Part shown: in pieces, positions 59,465 through 64,000 of the stretch | How the letters are laid out: the number at the start of each line of letters is the position of its first letter | Numbering within the stretch: position 1 is the first letter of the stretch | Assembly (NCBI GenBank): GCA_038503035.1 | Contig: JAVSML010001163.1 | Span: forward strand, 124,001 to 188,000 | Direction: 5' to 3' | DNA length: 64,000 nucleotides | Source of the DNA: Crocodylus rhombifer | Taxonomy: Eukaryota; Chordata; Crocodylia; Crocodylidae | Translations under genes and position numbers: made by a program | The notes under the pieces: generated by a model | Database searches by the model: none | Told to the model about the DNA's origin: nothing | Seen by the model: the letters and a program-made list of their open reading frames with translations, nothing else

Positions 59465-61331
59465 CACCCTGCTTATTGCTGTGATTTAGAATCGATTTTC
59501 ATGGGCTTATGCTTGATGTTAAGTTTATGTACACATTTGCACAGACCCTGACTCGCAGAGCTATGAAAACACTCTGGTTTTGCTTGCATGCCACAGTAAA
59601 AAAGGTGTAGAAGGATACAGCTGTATTTTAATATATTGGCATTGCTACAGTGCTCACCTGTACTAATCATATTTAGACCCAAGTCCTACAAAGATTTAAG
59701 CATGTACTTAGCATACAGTTTGTGGTAATCCAATGGACTAGTGACCTGCCTATGTAGAGCAAAGCATCTATTTAAACTCTGGTAGACCTAATGTTTCTAA
59801 TGAAGAGGAAAAGTTGAATGAATCTCACCCAAAATAAAGGCAGCATCTAGTTTTCTTTTAAAATTAAAATACAAAATAGCAAATAGTAAAACAACAACTT
59901 GATGTTCCAATGTTTTTTGTCATCCAATTATTTATAATTAACTGTATTTAAGAAATAGGGAAGTGTGGTTACAAAATCCAGGGAGCAATTTACAGTCTGA
60001 CCTGTGCGATATTTAGAAAGGCTTTATAAACCATGAGATTTCACATCCTTTTTTTTTTTTCCACACAGTTTTCTTCCAGGTCTTTGTTCTCTCCTAGTAC
60101 ATAATAAATAGCATATCACCATCCAGATGAGCAGATGTCACCAGGGAATATACCAACTGAGCAATACCAAGTATTTATCTGCAGTTTCATAACACTGAGC
60201 ACTGAAGCTTGCATAACTGCATGTAACACACATCTCTCTTGGGAGGTGACATGTACATTGGCTGAAAAAATCACTTTTGATCACAGCTTCTTTGACAGCA
60301 GGTTGCTGTGAGCACAAGAAATGTTGGCTTCAAGCCCCAGTGCTCAGAGCCAACTAGACCTCACGTACCCACTGGACATGAAATCAGTTCAGAGTGGTAG
60401 TGCTTCTCTCAGGTGGCCTCTCTGGTTTTAATGTAGTTATTGTCAGCATGCCTGGGACGTAGGACAGCGCTTCACTGAGGTTTTAGTGGGCAGAGAAGCA
60501 CAGGGAGACTAAGGAGAGCAGACAGAACTGCAGCTCCCTGCTGTACCTGTGAACACTTTTCAGGATGCGTTCTGGGTTACAACAACCCCCCGGACCAAAC
60601 AGAAGTTCGCGGTTGGTTCCAGGGGGAAGGGGTACCTAGCTGCTGGCTGCAGCCTGCAGTTGATTCCCCCTAGTACCAGCCCCTCCTCCCTCCCAGTTCA
60701 GAATGGGAGGGTGCAAAGGGAGCTCTTCTAGGCGTGCCCCAGCCAGCGCTGAAGGGTGGGATGGGTGAATTGGGGACCCCACCTCAGAGTGGGGGGGAGA
60801 CTCCAATACACCTGCCCCCAACCTCCAGCTGGGGCTGAAAACCCCCAAACAGAACTCCCTCCACTTCCTTTCCCCCTTCCCTTTCTGAAAACTACTTGGA
60901 CGCTGGCAAAAGTGACTTGCATTTGTGGCAAAGTGCTCTAATTGATAGGCCTTCTTCTCCCCCCATGAAGCAAGAACATGCTCATTGGAGGCCGAATCTA
61001 GCCCTGAGGCATCAAGGCTGAAACTTTCAAACCTGCACAGGGAACCTAGATATCAATCCCCATTAATTTTAAACACATCCCCGAGTAACCTCAGCTTGAA
61101 AATATCCACAGCGTAAATAAATACAAAGGTTTGACCAAAAACTCATGCATCTTTAATGTTCTTTATACCAATTTCAATTTTCAGTCTTCTTTTAGAAGCT
61201 AAATTTGAAGCTGTTGATTTGGAGATGAAAAATCTCACTTGGTATTTTAACTTTTTTTTTTATTTGGACAATCACCCATTATTCCTAGTTTATAGATCTA
61301 CTTATCCTAGGCTTTCCCACTGTAGACTACT
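59465..61331. other. Region upstream of the TMEM100 candidate exons
   Basis: Would contain TMEM100 5' exon or promoter sequence. A TTTATAAAG word on the minus strand near 60025 is a possible but weak TATA box. 59690-59760 (TTTAAGCATGTACTTAGC) resembles an old amniote interspersed repeat. 60580-60900 is GC-rich but CpG-poor. Confidence 0.3.
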
Positions 61332-61585
61332 CAGAGAGCATGTCTACATATTTATCAATGTGCCTTTGCTACTGTGTATTAAGTTTAGTATTTGTAAGAT
61401 GAGGTACTAGATAAGGATGCACTAGCTGTGCTAACGCACAGTAGCAAAAGTGAACGTGTTTTGTGACACTTAATGCACAGTAGACTAATTCTACTGTGCA
61501 GTAGCATGGTTTTTGCTGTGACATACTGATGCACAGTAGAACAGTCCACTGTGCATTAAGACATTTTATATAGATGCACCCACAG
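61332..61585. mobile_element. MITE of the GCATGTCTACA family, second copy
   Basis: Left CAGAGAGCATGTCTACATAT; right end, reversed, CTGTGGGTGCATCTATATAA. The interior is a chain of TGCACAGTAG / CTACTGTGCAGTAG words, partly inverted, as at 32.2-32.4 kb. About 254 bp. Located between TMEM100 and the right edge. Confidence 0.6.
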
Positions 61586-64000
61586 TAAAGTTAAACTTGC
61601 ATGGGAATATTAGCAAGTTCATACATATTGTATCTGGGTTTTCTGAAAAATGCAATGGGACTCAGGCTTCCAAATCCCATTTCGTTACAATGGAAATCGG
61701 GCATTCAATTCTCTCAGGTCCCATTACAAGTCCTAGCCTGTGAACAGGAACTCTCTTCCTTGTTTCTGGTTTGCCCAGTGCTGAAGGACTCCAATCCGTA
61801 GTGAAGTAGTGAGGATTAATGTAGAGCTATTGTGATTAATAACAGCTCATAAGGTGCCTATCTCTGCAGAACCGAAGTGCCAAGAAAGACAAATTGCTGC
61901 TTGTATTTCAATCCCGTCTAACTCTTCCCAGAATCCCTCCTCTTTGACACCTCTGAATTGCCACCAGGAAGCCCATCAGTAATCTACTGCTGATACTAAC
62001 TGAACAGTCTTTCAAGTCAATCTAGGAAAAGGTGTCTGGATTAGATGTTTCTATATACCCCACAGGCAAATGCAGCATGGAGCTGGCCTCCTCTGTAATC
62101 CTGCCTTACCTGCCTACTGGGGTTTCAATACATCTGGGCTGGGATTTATTTTAAAAGGACCTATGGGATTAAGGTGAAATGCAAACTGTCATAGGCTCTT
62201 GTAAAAACTCTGTTTAATATTATTAAACTGCCCAGCAGCCCTTAATGGGAGAACATCAACTCACTACCCAGACAGTTTAATGAAATAATGGTTTCAGGAC
62301 CTACACAGGTCCTTAGGGTCTCTTCCCTGCCATTTTTTGTGGTTTTATTTATGCGCTCCTGTTTCAATTACAATGTGGCTCACTCACCCCTTCACGGTCC
62401 GTGGAGTTCCACTAAAATCCATGGGGCTATATACAGGCACCTGTTTTCATGAAGACTATTTCAGGACTGGGATCCAACTGACCATGTAAGGATGAGTTTT
62501 ACTAGACAGCAGTTGGGGCTGCCAAGGAACCCATGGGAGTTAAGTGAAAGCTGATCACTTGACTTATTTAAGCTCCTTTGCCAATCTCAGGCAAATGCCA
62601 AGGAATGGAGAAATTAGTGTTCCTCTCTCTAAATAACAGAAATGTCTGCATGTTACTATTGACCCTGCAAAATCTCTGCTCTTGCAGAGGAGAAGAAGAA
62701 CTTGGTTCATGCAAGATACGTATTTACAAATACTCACAGAAGAGTAAATTTTATGCTGCAGCTATTCCTTTAAGGTTTGAAAAATATATATATTTGGGGA
62801 CATATATACCCAAGATACATTTGCAGGCGTCACTAGGGGTTTAGCCGTCTGCTCCTTTCATTCCGCTTCTCTTTCCTCTACATTCATGCTCTTGTCGCTA
62901 ACAGTATGATGGAGAGCATCGCTAATGGTATGATAGAGAGCACTCTGTTATGGCTCTGGATATCGTGTATGACTATACGACTTCCTGTGTTCTCTTAAAG
63001 ACTTTTGAGAGATGCTACCTGCACACCAGGTTACACATGGGATTACATGGAAGAACTGTGAAGAGCTTGGTCAGAAATTTTCTTAATCCCAGGGGGGGGA
63101 AGGATGGAGGTTCTGCCTTGGCCAGCCTTGAAGAGCCTTACAATAAAGCGTTGGGAATAACCATTTACACTGCCACATATTGTTGTTATGCAGCATGCTT
63201 GATCCCCCATGGTACTTAGCAACTCCTGGAAATACAAAGCTCCTTCAATTCCCGCTGACAACAACAGGAGTTGGAAGACATTTGGTTTGTTCAGAGGAAG
63301 GCACAGGAGTCCACTCTTAGATAATAAAAGACAACAGCATTGTAGGTAGACCATTGCCGTAGATGCTGTTCATCAACCACCTCTGGAGACGCTCTAGATA
63401 TTGTTGCTCTGTTCTTAGAACTTTAAACCATGATTTAACACCTGCTACTGTTGAAAGAAGCCAGGAGAACTGCGGGTAGGGCTAGAAGACCAATGCTATA
63501 TCTTTTTTTGACTGGGAGTGGGACCTGATTCTCCATTGCTCTGCCCTTCTTGCAGTGATGTGAATGGACAAAAAGTTGTGAAACTTCTGAACCACAAAGG
63601 TGCCACGGTGTACCCACTTCATACTCCTGGAAGCCACTGCAAAGGTGCAGGGCAGGGGGAGTTTGTCTCATCATCCCATCTTTCAGCTCTAGTCACTGTA
63701 CCAGAACCTTTAATTTTACTGAACACAACTTCTGCCTTAGATGTTCTCAGCATGTTTTTTAAAAGTGAAATGACTTCCCAATGTAATGTTGAAGTGTTTA
63801 TTTTTTACCAGGTGCACCATAACAGCTGGGAATTTAGCCAAAGCCCATAGAAGAGTAGGAAATCTCCCAGTGACTTGAAGGCACTTTGGATCAAGCCTGT
63901 AACGTACTTGTTCATTTTAAAAGCATTTAATATGCATTTCCTTTACTGGTCTATTCCTGCCCATTATAAGAATCCTGGCTCTTCTGCTTCCATTCTGGTC
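61586..64000. other. No gene recognised
   Basis: Short ORFs without domains (largest 110 codons at 63518-63850). Contains the tandem duplication at 62896. In human synteny PCTP would lie further right; no START-domain exon is seen. Confidence 0.4.
62896..62943. repeat. 24-bp imperfect tandem duplication
   Basis: CGCTAACAGTATGATGGAGA / GCAT followed by CGCTAATGGTATGATAGAGA / GCAC: two units with four differences. Local duplication, older than the one at 29.2 kb. Confidence 0.85.

Noticed and set aside
1..64000. tRNA, rRNA, miRNA or CRISPR features
   Set aside because: tRNA-like boxes found belong to SINE heads; no cloverleaf, array of spaced repeats or convincing miRNA hairpin was seen by eye.
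1..64000. Exons of MMD or PCTP
   Set aside because: No frame resembled the PAQR-type MMD protein or the START domain of PCTP; both are expected outside the window.

Overview
The window looks like non-avian sauropsid genomic DNA, most likely crocodilian. It is gene-poor, moderately AT-rich and CpG-depleted. It carries many truncated CR1 LINE 3' ends, one with three TATGAATC tail units, old CR1/L3-like LINE pieces, MIR/CORE-SINE fragments, hAT and Tigger DNA-transposon relics and Penelope-like repeats. No prokaryotic, viral or organellar gene is visible. The species call rests on repeat character only.

The one gene I can name with confidence is TMEM100, on the minus strand near the right end. 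Its 134-codon coding sequence (59240 to 58836) lies in one exon. It has a clear splice acceptor 5' of the ATG, a candidate 115-bp intron in the 5'UTR, a short spliced upstream ORF, and a plausible polyadenylation signal about 770 bp past the stop. In human the order is MMD - TMEM100 - PCTP with TMEM100 on the minus strand. If that order holds here, the 58 kb to the left is the MMD-TMEM100 intergenic desert and PCTP lies beyond the right edge. I found no MMD or PCTP exon.

Layout: 0-4 kb has no recognised gene. 4-4.6 kb has a CR1 end and an inverted pair of Penelope-like repeats. 7.3 kb holds a complete small hAT element with an 8-bp target duplication. 9.8-10.5 kb has a CpG-dense patch and two CR1 ends. 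15.7-17.7 kb has CR1/L3 and a complete Tigger-derived element (TA duplication, remnant of the transposase C-terminus). 19.8-24.2 kb has CR1 ends, MIRs, an ORF-dense block, an unnamed inverted repeat pair and an old CR1. 26.4-27.0 kb has a large non-autonomous element with internal duplications. 28.9 kb has a MIR. 32.2-32.8 kb and 61.3 kb have one MITE family. 36.9-37.2 kb has a CR1 nested in a hAT end. 43 kb has a third Penelope copy followed by a promoter-like block and a signal-peptide-like ORF ending at a consensus splice donor. 45.7-48.4 kb has GC-rich repeats and an isolated exon-like segment. 51 kb has a homeodomain-motif cluster. 53 kb has a full hAT-like element. 56.6 kb has a second promoter-like block. 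58-59.5 kb is TMEM100.

No new multi-gene system is evident. The best leads for something undescribed are the 43.6-43.9 kb candidate first exon of a small secreted basic protein, the 47.56-47.62 kb candidate exon, and the hammerhead-like core in the Penelope-type repeats.
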